From the NCBI GenBank assembly GCA_034509755.1, contig CM067539.1:23460501-23524500 (forward strand): a DNA stretch of 64,000 nt, given 5' to 3'. The position numbers were made by a program, and so were the translations under genes. Shown here one piece after another: positions 12,557-24,345 of this stretch; the stretch's first letter is position 1; every line of letters begins with the position of its first letter. The notes below the pieces were generated by a model. It worked only from the letters and a program-made list of their open reading frames with translations, was not told where the DNA came from and did no database searches. This DNA is from Anisodus tanguticus (lineage: Eukaryota; Streptophyta; Magnoliopsida; Solanales; Solanaceae).

Positions 12557-14052
12557 TTATCTACAACCGGGACGCAAAAATTTTCCTTCGTACCTTAGAG
12601 TACCATCATCTCTCCCTTGTTTGGAAGCCATGAGTTTATGTCTTCGAATCCCATCTTTTAGTTGCGATAAATAGTGATCATGAAACTATTCTCCTCTTTT
12701 ACTCAAACTATTCTGTGGTTCTGTCCTAATACTAAAGTGAAGTGTAGATTATTTCTAACTTTCCTCATCAGCTGACCCTATCCCACGATCGTATACTATT
12801 CACACTTAGTGGAAAATTTCATCAATATTAAATGAAAAAATTGAAATACCTAACTCTGAACTTTCCATACACTTTAAAATTATATCATACTATACACATC
12901 CGGGGGTAAACACTTAATCACATAACCTTAGAAGGAACTATCACATCTTATCTTCTCATAGTAATATCTACTTCTTGTAGCAACTTACTAACATCTTACT
13001 CTCTGGTTCTGATTAGGATAAACTTAAATAATTTAAAATATTCCCAGAAATTCAATATCGTCTGATCATGGTTCTCATGCCGTGTACAATCTCTTCTTAG
13101 TCGTGCGCATATGTCATATGACAAAATACATCTTTGAAAAATAAAGACATTCTAGAATTACATGTGGTTTGCTCTTAAGCTATTTTTGTCCTCAAAACTA
13201 TCTTGAGTAGTTTATGCCTGCTACGGCTACCTTCATAACATGTTACCCTATAGGGTCTTAAATCTGAACTATCATCCTCATACATGTAGCTTCATGGTCC
13301 AAAAATCTAAATAAACTTATTCTATAAAGTATGGAACATATGTATACTACCATGTACAAACTTGTCCTTTATAGGGTACTATCACTTGATAAATTACTTC
13401 ATGAGCTATTTGGTGAGTCTTGGGTCTTAACCCGAACTTGAAATACGCGAAGCTTTTGCTATAGTCATCGTTACTTACACCTATTTTTAGCACCCATAGG
13501 AATCAATATATACTCAAAGTCATAAGAATATCGATACACTGAAAATTAGAAATGTATAACTGAATAACCATAATCCTGCTAACTGAAGTACTGTATAATT
13601 GATAACTAAGGTTAACTGATAATCATAAATCATGATAATTGCTTTTGCATTTTCTGTTAAGGCTTATGCTCTAGTATGTAGTAACTATGCACTTCGTTCC
13701 ACTTTCAACATCATCTCAAGTCTTTTCTGTTATCAACATGTACATCACAATTCATACCACCCAATAGGTAATCATTCTCATTTGGATCTTGAATTTCCTT
13801 CTCGTCGCTTACTCATTTGATATATTCAGAATTTGATGGATAGAGAATGTTATTTACGGCTCTAAGCTTCATGGCACAAGTTAGAAGAACTCATAAAAGT
13901 ACTGCTCTAATTGCACGATCTAGATTATGAAAGAAGTGAGACAATCCTAAATGTCTTGGTGGTCAATTGTTTACATGTGTGGGTGCCTCACACACATCAA
14001 AGATACCCCACTGGACACGGATTCATAGACTCCCTAAGACACTTGAACCTAC
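12557..14052 (-). other. Internal non-coding part of the outer gypsy element
   Basis: AT-rich, no recognisable gag, protease or RT. Position relative to the primer site matches the non-coding interval of the inner element. Confidence 0.45.
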
Positions 14053-14064
14053 GCTTTGATACCA
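14053..14064 (-). other. Primer binding site, outer gypsy element
   Basis: Minus-strand TGGTATCAAAGC, one base off the initiator Met-tRNA complement, just inside the 5' LTR at 14070. Confidence 0.75.
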
Positions 14065-14069
14065 AGTTT

Positions 14070-16177
14070 TGTAACGCCCCGAACTATGGTCTGGGTGAAA
14101 CACGGAGCGACCCTTATCATACGTTGGCATATGTAGTTTCAGGCTATCCGAACCTTCTCTGTAAGCCCATAAATTTCATAAATATAACTTGTAAAACATG
14201 ATTCATGATTATAATTTAGCATGTAAATAAATATATAATATAGCTTGTGTAAAACATAAAAACATGAATAAATTCATGGAACTGAGTAATAATGATCATA
14301 ACTTGTGTTAAAGAACTCATGAAATTCAAAGCATGTATTCATGTATTACGGACATGTTCATGACTGTCATAATGGCATATCATGAATACAATTAACGAAG
14401 ACAAGATATAACATGAAATATAATTGTACATATATATAGGGTCATCATACACTTAAGAAAAAACCTAGGCCTGAGGAAATACGTGTTTCATGAATAAACG
14501 TGGCATTGGTGATAAGTTGATATTTTACCAACTTATCTCTTCTTTAATCTTAGATTTTTGTTATGTTTGATTGAGAAAATAATGCATTAACGTCGTTTAC
14601 TTCCATTTTACAAGTTCTATGTGATTTAGAAGTGATTGGAAAGAAATCAAGTGAAAACAAGTTAAACAGAGGCCAAATTGAAGAAAATGAGAAAAACAGC
14701 TATAAGCGCAAAACTGGTCAGATCTGAAAATCTGCAAATTAGGCCTGTTTTGGTCTTATTTTTTAGTGAGAAAATGGTGGAACTATAAAAGCAAAACTTG
14801 AGGGAAAATATATATTATCTTTGACCACTCTTCCAAGCTTTGGAGCAAGAAACTACACCTAGGGTTTGAAGATTTGGAGGCACTCAATGAGAATTTATTT
14901 ACCCATTCTTCATCCTTGCTTTGTATTGCATATCTAAGTGTATAGTATTTCCTTCTATGACTTGAATCTTGTTTATGGAAATATTCATGATTAAAGTTGG
15001 GATTTAAACTCTAGTTTTCCTTATGTATTGAATGATTTTACTCTTAATGAAGTGAGTTAATGTTATTTTAATTATTCTTATTCTTTAATGTTTCTCAAAG
15101 GATTAGCTAACCCTCGTACTCGCCCATTTACTTTGGTTTAAACTCGGAAGAGGCAAACTCCGGTTGGAAAAGATTAATCGTTAAGAATTTGGGGCTCTAA
15201 CCCTCATCTAATGGAATCGACCTAGGGATAGGCGCCGCCACTTATAGCCATGTTCGGGCGTTCTTAATGCTCCTAATTGCTTAAGGGATATTCAATTAGG
15301 TAGACTAGTTAGTCTTCGGAAGAAACTAATTTAGAGTCATTATCCGAGGCTAAGTAACATAAGCTCACCATTATTTGTAAATCGTGAAATACATTAGATC
15401 GTTACTTGAGAGTAGTTTACTTTGTATCCATACTTGTGGTCATTGATCATTTTACTTGCTTTCTAGGTTAGATTTACATTTCCGCAGAAAGTATAATTTT
15501 CTCTCTAAAAACAACCCTTAAAGTGTTTGGCTTAGCGTAGTTGGTGGAAATTTCTACTTTACTTGACCGCCTACATATTGTTCTCTGTGGGATCGACCCC
15601 AACTCATTATTGGGTAAATTATATTGTATACGACCGTGTACACTACTAATTAATAGAGTGGATTTGGACGTTATCAATTTGGCGTTGTTACCAGAGAAAT
15701 GTAAATTGAATAACAACTCACCTTAGGTGTTTGGTAGAAGCTATGGTCGAAAATCCTTACATAAAACGTTTTAGGATCGTATTTATAGGTTATCATAAAG
15801 GCTTAGGCTTTAAAATCTAATCCTACAAGAATCAGGATTTCTATTTTACACTTCAGTAAATTGGCCATAATGTTTTGTACATAACTCCGTTTGACGTGGG
15901 CCTTATATAAATGGAAAGGTATTTCAAAGGGCTACAATTTTCATGAAGAAAGTTTTCCCAAATTACTTATAAATTTATTTGTACACTCAATTTAGTGAGG
16001 TCTACTGCAAACTCACTTTAAAACATGCTCCGTAAAGTAGATTCCGACTCTAATTTTTTCTAAGATTCTTCTTATGCCTTGATTAGTTTTCAAAACACTT
16101 CCTACACTCCTTATCTTCGTTCCATCATTTTCCCATCGTATGGTTCAAACCATAGCCCGAAATTACGAGGTGTTACA
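14070..16177 (-). repeat. 5' LTR of the outer gypsy element, rearranged
   Basis: Begins TGTAACGCCCCGAACTATGG like the partner LTR. After about 38 bp it jumps to sequence matching 3709 onward (loss of about 750 bp). A foreign 1.17-kb LTR-like block then replaces the part matching roughly 4110-4680 before homology resumes near 15710 and runs to the GTTACA end. Confidence 0.85.
14510..15676 (+). mobile_element. Foreign LTR with primer-site remnant inside the outer element's 5' LTR
   Basis: The block starts TGATAAGTTGATATTTTACC and ends GTTATCA, giving TGATAA/TTATCA termini. It is followed by ATTTGGCGTTGTTACCAGAG (15677-15696), a decayed form of the TTTGGCGCCGTTGCCGGGGA primer site that I associate with Athila/Tat-type gypsy elements. 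The surrounding DNA is outer LTR sequence with a matching gap, so this is a solo or truncated LTR that came in with, or before, a deletion. No target duplication is seen. Confidence 0.65.
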
Positions 16178-16182
16178 ACAAT

Positions 16183-16621
16183 AACGCAAACAACCTAGAA
16201 ATGGGGCTGAAATACATTTTTGGTTTAAATTAGGAAAAACAATTTCTTTTGCCCTATATAACCACTCAAAGTTGGTACTTAAAGAATTTGTTTTTATTTA
16301 AGTTTCAGAAATACTACTATTTCTTTAAACAAAAAGAGAATAAGAGACAAAATAATTCACGATAAAGTTCTTTTTGACACATAATTATAACGTTCCACGC
16401 CATTGAGAAAATTGGAATATTTAATCCTCTGTACATATTGGACTTCTCTTTCAGTCTAATATCTTATGGAATTAACTAATTATTGACGAATCATTGCAAA
16501 TAAGAATTTAAATCATAATCATTATGGTTTGAGACAGACTCCTAGTTGTACATTATCAATAAAATAATATTTTTTTGTTTCATAATAAGTGTCACTTTAG
16601 TAAAAAGAAATAGTAAAATAA
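16183..16621. other. AT-rich spacer
   Basis: No ORF or repeat identified. The end (16575-16600) contains CATAATAAGTGTCACTTTAG, resembling a MITE terminal sequence. Confidence 0.4.
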
Positions 16622-16922
16622 TACTCCTTCAGTCCCAAAATAATACTCCTTCCGTTCCATAATAACAAGACATAAATTTGTTACTTTTTTCCTACTATAT
16701 CTTTAGATAAAAATTGGCAAGCTCTATATTCAAGAAACACTTATTGACAAGTTCTCTATTCACGATATAAACGATTACTATTTATGCATACTTTAATCAA
16801 AACGGAAAAATAATCTATTGTTATTAAATAAGGATAATTTTGTAAATTTTCTATTGCATTATTGATTTTTTAATATGCGTGTTTTTTACTAAGGTGACAC
16901 TTTTTATGAGACGGAGAAAGTA
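16622..16922. mobile_element. Stowaway/Mariner-like MITE
   Basis: Left end TACTCCTTCCGTTCCATAAT (with a partial second copy before it). Right end GTGACACTTTTTATGAGACG then GAGAAAGTATTA, which is the imperfect reverse complement. Inverted ends of the CTCCNTCCGTCCCATAATAAGTG type are characteristic of these elements. Confidence 0.7.
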
Positions 16923-17625
16923 TTAACAAACAAAGGAGCTTGGCAGCCTATTGCTTGACCCACTCTCGAGTTCCTATCTGAACTTCTGAAAGAAAATGAT
17001 GTTGTTCAATCATTTAGAGATGCTTGCAAAGTCATCCTAAAATTGGATTTGGACGTAATTTGGTCTAATTATACAATTTTGAGTATTTGTTTGGGAAAGT
17101 ACTTATTTGATTAGCATGAAATTGAAGTTAATTTAAGAGGGTATAGCAATCTCCAATTCTCAAGAGGGGTAAAAAAAATTGGTGTTGGGTTTTCAAATTC
17201 CTTCTTTTGTTTTCTTTTTTAATATTTCTTATATACAAATATTTACAACATCGAAATACCCGGTGTAATCCTATAGGTGGAGTCTGGAACTTGAATACAA
17301 ATATTTGTCATACATTAAAACTTATTTACATTTTCATATGAAAATTTTATTTTGTTTTTTATAATTTGTTTTTTAAAAAAAAAAAAAGACTAAACTATAT
17401 AATCACACTTGTGTAACCAAGCATGACATTGAAAATTAAACTATAATTACATTACGACAAACAAACATGTCATTATAATTACACTGATTTTCATTGGGGC
17501 CTTAGTAATGCACTTGATACAAATTTAATTACAAGATACAATTTTCTAAAGATTAACTGCTCCAAATTACTAATGAAGATTTTATTTCAAATGAGACTGC
17601 TTTTAAGAGATTACTGTTAACTCCT
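16923..17625. other. AT-rich intergenic spacer
   Basis: No coding similarity, several poly-A/T tracts. Nothing else supported. Confidence 0.4.
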
Positions 17626-17639
17626 CTAGTGAAAATAAG

Positions 17640-17822
17640 GCAAGGGCAGCCCGGTGCACTAAGCTCCCGCTATGCGCGGGGTCCGAGGAAAGGCCGGACT
17701 ACAAGGGTCTGTTGTACGCAGCCTTACCTTGCATTTCTGCCAGAGACTGTTTCCACGACTTGAACCCATGACCTCCTGATCATATGGCATCAACTTTACC
17801 AGTTACTCCAAGGCTCCCCTTC
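17640..17822 (-). mobile_element. Au-type tRNA-derived SINE
   Basis: Minus-strand reading starts GAAGGGGAGCCTTGGAGTAA with the A-box region. It then has the B-box-like GGTTCAAGTCG and ends in the Au-type 3' body that includes CCCCGCGCATAGCGGGAGCT. A 14-bp direct repeat CTAGTGAAAATAAG flanks it at 17626-17639 and 17823-17836. The family name is from memory of the Au/Solanaceae SINE consensus. Confidence 0.88.
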
Positions 17823-17836
17823 CTAGTGAAAATAAG

Positions 17837-18708
17837 TAAATGGATATAATGCAGGAAACCGCTCTTTTGGTTTAAAGATTTTGGTTGCTAGTGATGCATT
17901 AGCAAACTAACTGATTAATACTTTAAATGATTATTAATTCTCATATAATTATTGAGTACTTGCTAATAGGAATGGCCGAGGCAACAGATAAAAGAAGAAA
18001 AACCAAAAGATAACAGTTGGAGAAAATGGTACTAACAGTAAAAACAAAGCTAAATTCTTTATATCAACGTTTGGATGGAGAAGACAAGCTTGATGGCTTG
18101 GTATTTTGGGCCTAAATGCGCGTTAACAATTGGAGCTTTAACGTAAAAACCCATTTTTTTCTCTGTATAGAAGGAACAACTGAAACACCTCATAGGAAAG
18201 GCAGTCTTGCTTAATAACAAGAGGGTAAAGACATACAATCAATAATGGCACCAACACCAAAACAGAAATAGGCAACTTCTAAAAATACACCATTAAAAAG
18301 ACCCATAAACACAATATTCTTTCAACTCATTTTACAAAATTATCAATTATTCGATAACATATCGTGCCTCTTGATGAATGCTAATGGATTAGTATTTTGC
18401 TTAAAGAATCTGATATTGTCAAAATCTTAGTATCACTTGTTGGCTCTTGAAAATAGTCAGAGTTGCCATGTTATTGGACTGAAGGTAAATATCCGACCTG
18501 TTGAGTTCATGCTGGCTGGAGATTCTCCTCCAAATTTCACCTAGCACCCTGGAATGAGATTGCCACTATTGTACTAGACTTCACTGCACAATCTGGAAGC
18601 AAATTTATCAGGTTACACAACATTTGCATGCAGCAGTTTCCCAGCTTGGCTGCAGGAAAGAGAAAAGGTTTTGGGATCACAAATGATCATCCGTTCAGCG
18701 AGGCTGCC
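17837..18708 (-). other. Downstream spacer and 3' UTR of UPM1
   Basis: No ORF. The portion nearest 18708, on the minus strand after the TAG, is presumably 3' untranslated sequence. Confidence 0.4.
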
Positions 18709-21700
18709 CTATTGCAATGTGTTGGTTGAAGAATTTGTCTCAACCAAGATCGGAGTCTCTTCAGCAGAATGTGGCCATAATGGTGAAAGAGCCACAACCT
18801 TCCCAATAATAATCAAGGTTGGTGACTCTAGCCGGTGAGATACAATTTCATCAGCAAGATTCTTCAGTTCTGCGAACACCTAAATGAATTACAAGGAAAC
18901 TGTAATCAGTCATGCAATCACACATCCTTGTCATGTTAAATGCTGAAATAGGCAGAAAAGAAACATGTCTATACTAGCAAAGAATAACACACTTCCTCCT
19001 GTTGTTTCAGATAATTACATCAATAAGCAATATATTCTAATCCTTGAATGTAAAGATTGTCCCTCGTTCTTATTGCTTACCCATGCGATAAACACTACAC
19101 ACACGAGTTGTTATCCTGTTAATCACTTTTAAAGCTTTATTTCAAATAGCTTCTCCAAGTTAGAGATCTGAAACAACCTCCCAACAGATTCCTAAACTTC
19201 ATATAAATCCTGCTTCACGGCCATGTTGACTACAGTAACCAATAAAGTTGAACATGATGTGAGAACAGAGATGGTAATTTTAACGCAACCGCTATGTGTC
19301 CAATATTCCTGAAAACCTAGAGCTCTAAAACCAATGGGGTAGCAATGTAACAAAGGAGACCATCACGAGCATTTATCCAAAAAAAAAAACAATAACATTG
19401 TTCTGGTTTATACCTACTAAGGCCAAGCTTTAAATTCGTCATTATAGAGGCTATCAAATTGGTTCTAATGATGCCAATAAACCCCAATTAGGAACCAAGG
19501 ATACTTACACTACTAGTGTGTTGCAATATCTGTGCTACTTAAAGTGCTTTGTCTCAATTGGAAGGCCAACATCAGAAAAATCTCAAAACCTTGGGGGAAA
19601 AGTAGAGGTCCTTTTGACAGAAGGATCTTTTGTTGCAACATTCATTTTTTCCTAATACCTTTTTGTAACCTTCTATTAACAAATCAATAGATCAAACACA
19701 AGTAGCATATCTAATTTTCCAGGAACAGGGGTTGAAATACGCATGTAAACATCCTCTCCTTAAATGCATGTGTGTGAATTGTTGTTCCAATTTCTTGCTT
19801 GCAGATATCAATTAACAATTGATTTATTCTCAAATGTAGTTGACGAAAGCAACAATCAAGGCAAATAATGAAGGAATAGGTGAAAGAGAAGCAACTAGGC
19901 TTACTTACCACGCGTTGTTGAGGTGTCGTCCCTCGCTCAATGGCAACAGCTGGTGTATCAGTTGGTAACCCATGATGTATGAGCTTTGAGGCCAGGGAAG
20001 GAAGAGTTGACAAGCCCATATAAACAACTAATGTAGAGTCGGGTTCAGCTGCATTCTCTGCAACAAAAAGCGGGTCTGCTCCTCCTTTTCGCGAGTGACC
20101 AGTGAGAAATAGAACACTATTTGCGATACCACGATGGGTTAATGGAATTCCCAACTCTGCCGATATCCCAGATGCTGCAGTAATACCTGAAATGAAATTA
20201 CCAGAATGAGGCCTACCTCAAGTTGAGTATGGAAGAATCAGATTTCACTTTGACCAGTATGTCACACTTCTTCCATTATGTATTAACTTATACACGACAC
20301 ATAACTAGCCCATTCTCGCCTATACAGAATTTACACTTGAAAGTGCAGGTGGAGTCTGTTTAGCGAATTAAATCCTTTAATAAAAAAAAAAAACTACCAG
20401 TGACCATAACATTGGTTAACATATGCATAAGTGATTATGAGTGTTGGCATATGCGTCAATAGCCTCCTATTGGAGAAAACATATTTTACCTTATAAATAG
20501 GCTCATAATAAGTTAAGATGCAGGATTCTCAAGAGAGAATCTGTAAATTTCTTTCAGGATAACTAATGTCCTCTTCAACAGAGGTCAAGATATCTAAATT
20601 TTGGCATCTAAATTGAAAGGAAGATTTTGAAAAAACAGATTATATTTTCAGAAAAAAGACGTGATTTACTTGAAGGTGTGATTTACTTGAAGGTGCAAGC
20701 CAATGCTTAATATAGAGAGACTTGCTTTTTGTCCCCTAAACTAATACTACTGAAGAACATGTACTTTCTTTCACCAGTATATACATACTCCTTCTCTAAC
20801 TGAAACATCTCTTCCTAATTAAAGAATATTGTCAGTGAGATGAAGCTTGCAAGACAGCAAACTGAATAACACTACATTCTTATGGTTTATAGCTCAATCG
20901 AGTTTTTGCAGGATTCACAAAGTTATCATACCTGGAATAACTTTAACTTGAATTCCCTTTTGTTGAAGAAAATCCATCTCTTCTCCACCCCTTCCAAATA
21001 CCTGATAATCCAACAAACGCTCCAAATTTTCAACTCTGGAATTGTAAAAATCAACTATATATAAATCTATAAGCATACACCAAACATCTAAGCTGGAGAT
21101 ATACCAATGGATCACCGCCTTTTAGTCTCACAACATTTGCCCCGGCTTCAGCAAAACTCAAAAGCAACTCATGAATTTCTTCCTGCGAAATACAAAATAC
21201 ACATAGATGTCATAAGCAAATTGCAAGCTGGCTCGTTATCATGGTGACACGTGTAATATTTAGATTTTCAATCATCAATGCCCTGAGTAAATTATATCAT
21301 TTGAACTATGAGATTTCATATCTAGGCTGATTCCTAAAACACAGAACAGCCGGAAGGCTATAGCTTTTCCACCATTACAATAGAAGCCAATCTATCAGAA
21401 TCCACTATTGCATTGTAGAACTATATATGTTCTTATTGAGAAAACCCAATGTTTCACATGAAGTTTTCATCTAAAATAGACCTCAGTTCTAACCAACCCA
21501 AGCATTTTCCAAATGATTAAGTCCCACAAAATTCAAAGGCCAAATGTAACAAAATTGACAACAGAAGCATCATTCTAATTAAAGGAAATCCGTGTATCAA
21601 GCCAATAATTAAATTGTCCAGCCAAAGATCGACATCACCCAAATATCATCCTTTTCAAACTGCAAATCTAGAACTCAGTCCATTTTAAGGAACCTAAAAT

Positions 21701-22288
21701 CCCCAAATCAGACAAACATAAGCAGAAATGCTCAAAAACAACAGAGAAAATTGCACAAACCTGAGTTCTACTATGATAACCAGCAGTTTTACCAACATAA
21801 AGAAGTCTACCATCAGGACCAACCGAATCCAAAACTTCATTAGAAACCAATCTATCATACAACAAAAGATCAGCATTCTGAATAACTCTCAAAGCCTTAA
21901 CAGTCAACAACTCAGGATCTCCTGGTCCAGTACCCACCAAGAACACATTCCCAGGCCCTTTTTTATCACACCCTCCTTCACTTTCCCTCTTCTCCTTCAA
22001 AACATGAAGCATTTTCTTCAGTTCAGGCAACTGCAATGCTATGTCATAGTCCCTAACATAACTTGGATCAGGTAAAATTGGGCAAGAACCAGATTGCTCC
22101 AGTTCATTCTTGTAAATCCAACTGTCCCTTTGGTATCTTTCAATTGAATGCTTCTCAGTAAAAGGGGATGATGAATGTGATGCATAGTTGATACAACAAA
22201 CAGGGTTAAGCCCAAAAGATCTGATTTTTCTCAATTGGGTTGCTCTAGAATAAGGAGATATTGAAGGAATTCTACTCACAAGAGCCAT
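18709..22288 (-). CDS. UPM1: Uroporphyrinogen-III C-methyltransferase, plastid (UPM1/SUMT), five exons, complete
   Basis: Exons on the minus strand are 21761..22288, 21105..21182, 20932..21001, 19909..20186 and 18709..18879, all with GT-AG introns. They give 374 residues, close to the roughly 370 of Arabidopsis UPM1. The enzyme methylates uroporphyrinogen III with two S-adenosylmethionine molecules to make precorrin-2/dihydrosirohydrochlorin, the branch from tetrapyrroles to siroheme. The Ser-rich N terminus (about 45-60 residues) looks like a chloroplast transit peptide. Family motifs in order: GNVFLVGTGPGDPELLT, LLLYDRLVS, GGDPLVFGRGGEEMDFL across exons 2-3, VIPGITAASG, GIPLTHRG, LTGHSRKGGADPLF, VVYMGLSTLP, AIERGTTPQQR and PTLIIIGKVVALSPLW. 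The start at 22288 (MALVSRIP) is preferred because it matches the known plant start; an in-frame ATG lies ten codons upstream at 22318. Confidence 0.95.
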
Positions 22289-22650
22289 ACCCTCTACTTT
22301 CAAGAAGATGAGGGACACCCCAAATGCAGTTAAAGGTGTAAACTTTATGTTCTAAAATGTGGATTTCACAAAGAATATATATATATATATGTAAAGGTGT
22401 GTGTCAAAAAGGGGTATATGGGTTTGAATTGGGGACCTTTAATGTTGAGCTTTAAAGGGTTATGAGAAGGCAATTTTCAGTAGCTTTTGATGGTTTGAAA
22501 GGGACAAGCATCCTTTAACTCATCTATTATTTGATGAAAAAGAAATTGATATAAAAATAAATGAAATTTCAAGAAATGTGTGAAGAAAATGAGATAACTT
22601 GGGGCTATGTTGGTGAAAAGACCCAAGTAGGACAACAGAATTGACCTTTG
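22289..22650 (-). promoter_or_regulatory. UPM1 5' UTR and proximal promoter region
   Basis: Sequence upstream of the UPM1 start. It contains an ATATATATAT tract (22377-22391). I cannot define the transcription start. Beyond an in-frame upstream ATG at 22318 no clear element is identified. Confidence 0.4.
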
Positions 22651-22729
22651 GAAGTTAGCTGTGGTGGAAGTAGAAAAAGGGGACATGAAAAGCGGCTAAA
22701 AGTGGGAGAGGGTTGGAGGCGGCGAGGAG

Positions 22730-22757
22730 AGGGGGGTGGGGGTAGGGGTAGGGGTAG
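22730..22757 (+). other. G-rich tract with G-quadruplex potential
   Basis: The plus strand carries at least four runs of four or more G separated by TA or T (GGGGTAGGGGTAGGGG core) about 450 bp upstream of the UPM1 start. The wider 22680-22760 stretch is G/A-rich. Confidence 0.6.
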
Positions 22758-22930
22758 TGAGGGCCAATGTCTACTTGTGGTCTGTATGGAGGCCTCAATT
22801 CATTCAATTAAAATTATGAGACTTACCTTGCAAATTTCGAATTTGATTCTGGATTTATAAACCATAAGCTCCTCAGTGACACCAAGGAACCACTTAATAG
22901 CACATACATAAGTTACATAGGCAGAGTTTT

Positions 22931-23550
22931 GGTAAAATACACCTTAATTATACCCAAAATGTTTAATTTCACGCTCCCTGATCATTTAAATATTATATTT
23001 AATGTCTTCCTCAGAGTTAACATGATACAAAATACAAAATATAAAATATAAAATATAAAAAAAGAGGCGCATTTTGTTCATAATTACAACACAAAAATAA
23101 TTCTTTTAAATTAAAGAAATCGATTTTTGCCCCACCCCTACCCTCCTTCTTCACGCCCCCCTTCTATTCTCCATTTTCATTTCTTCAATACCAAATTCTC
23201 TTTTCTTCTCCCCATCTTCATTCCTTTTCTCATTCACTTCTCAATACAACAAAAAATTACTTCAACACCCACTTTCATAACTTTCCCGGTCATTGATTTT
23301 TGTGTTAGAGAAAGAAAACTAAGAAAAAAAAGAAAAATAGTGAAAAAATAAATTAAATAATATAAACTTATTATATTTCTGACATTGGTGATGATGGGTT
23401 GCTGACGTGACGCGCATGTGGAACACTTCCACACGTGGGTGGTATTAATTTCACTTAAAATCATATTATGGGGTGATAGCTCATCCAATTAGTTGAAGGG
23501 TGAAATCGATATTTCGGGTATAGTTCAGGTGCAATTTATGTATTTTGCCA
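22931..23550. mobile_element. MITE with 9-bp target duplication (Mutator-like size)
   Basis: The 9-bp repeat CAGAGTTTT flanks it (22922-22930 and 23551-23559). The ends are imperfect inverted repeats: left GGTAAAATACACCTTAATTA then TACCC; right, reversed, TGGCAAAATACATAAATTGC then ACCTGAACTATACCC. No transposase. A 9-bp duplication suits MULE-type elements; the class is inferred. Confidence 0.6.
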
Positions 23551-23594
23551 CAGAGTTTTTGAGTAAAAATATCCCTGAATGTCTAAACTATAAT

Positions 23595-23810
23595 GGTGTT
23601 TAGATTGACTTTTTAAAAATAATTTATAAGCTAAAATTTAAAAGTCATAAGTTGGGAATACAACATTTGACTTTTAACTTATTTTTGTACTTTTTTTTAC
23701 CTAAAATAAATACTTAAAAGTATTTTTTATTTTTTCAAACACCACAAAAAATAAAAATAAAAAGGAGCTTAAAAGCTAAAAAACACTTAAAATAAGTCAA
23801 TAAAAACACC
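23595..23810. mobile_element. Short MITE with GGTGTTT inverted ends
   Basis: Left end GGTGTTTAGATTGACTTTTT and right end AAAATAAGTCAATAAAAACACC (reverse complement GGTGTTTTTATTGACTTATT). 216 bp, AT-rich, no ORF. It resembles a common Solanaceae hAT-type MITE, but no clean target duplication is seen. Confidence 0.6.
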
Positions 23811-24118
23811 TTCTATATCTCAAATTAAAGATATATTCTTGAATCGGAAATATGGTCAAAAATATCCATAAATTATTGGAAATGGAAAAAAAATATTTTA
23901 TGTTTTTTTATTAAAAAATATCACTAATTTATTTGAAATAGGATAAAAATATCTTCGTAGTTAGCAAATTAACGCAGTTATGCCCCTATCTCGTTAACAG
24001 ACTTTAAGTCAATGTTTCCCCTTTAAACTTGTGTTTTACCGAAATGAGTTCCACGTCAGAAAAAATGCTACTCAATTTATTTCTTATATATTGTGTTTCT
24101 CCTTCATTGAAAATATGT

Positions 24119-24326
24119 ACTCTCTTTGTCTCGATTTAAATGTCTTATTTTTCTTTTTGGTTTGTCCCAAAAAGAGTGACTCTTTCTATATTTAGTAATT
24201 TTTCAATCTCAAGACAAGTTTAAGACCACGAGATTTAAAAAAACCCTATACATCTTTAATTTAAGACCACAAGATTCAAAAGTCTCCTTTTATTTCTTAA
24301 ACTCTGTGTCAAATCAAGGAGAGATA
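24119..24326. mobile_element. Stowaway-like MITE, degraded
   Basis: Left end TACTCTCTTTGTCTCGATTT and right end AACTCTGTGTCAAATCAAGG then AGAGATA are imperfect inverted repeats. About 210 bp, non-coding. Confidence 0.45.
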
Positions 24327-24345
24327 GGACTTTGCACATACACAA

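Larger units (their letters stand above)
2926..16177 (-). mobile_element. Outer Ty3/gypsy LTR retrotransposon, deleted, interrupted by a nested relative
   Basis: Boundaries are TGTAACGCCCCG at 2926 and GAGGTGTTACA ending at 16177. The 5-bp target duplication ACAAT flanks both sides (2921-2925 and 16178-16182). On the minus strand the 5' LTR is 14070..16177 and the 3' LTR is 2926..5094. A Met-tRNA-like primer site lies at 14053-14064 and a purine tract, AAGGGGGAGATAT in minus sense, borders the 3' LTR. Only fragments of integrase and of the pol C terminus remain; gag, protease and reverse transcriptase are not recognisable. The pol remnant is split at 5834/11824 by the inner element. The LTR termini and pol end resemble Tekay/Del-type chromoviruses, which is inference. 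Confidence 0.88.

Noticed and set aside
17640..17822. tRNA gene
   Set aside because: Has tRNA-like promoter boxes but no cloverleaf; body, length and flanking 14-bp duplication show a SINE.
22648..22860. Gly/Arg-rich 70-residue frame
   Set aside because: Composition follows the G-rich tract; no family motif and no promoter or splice context.
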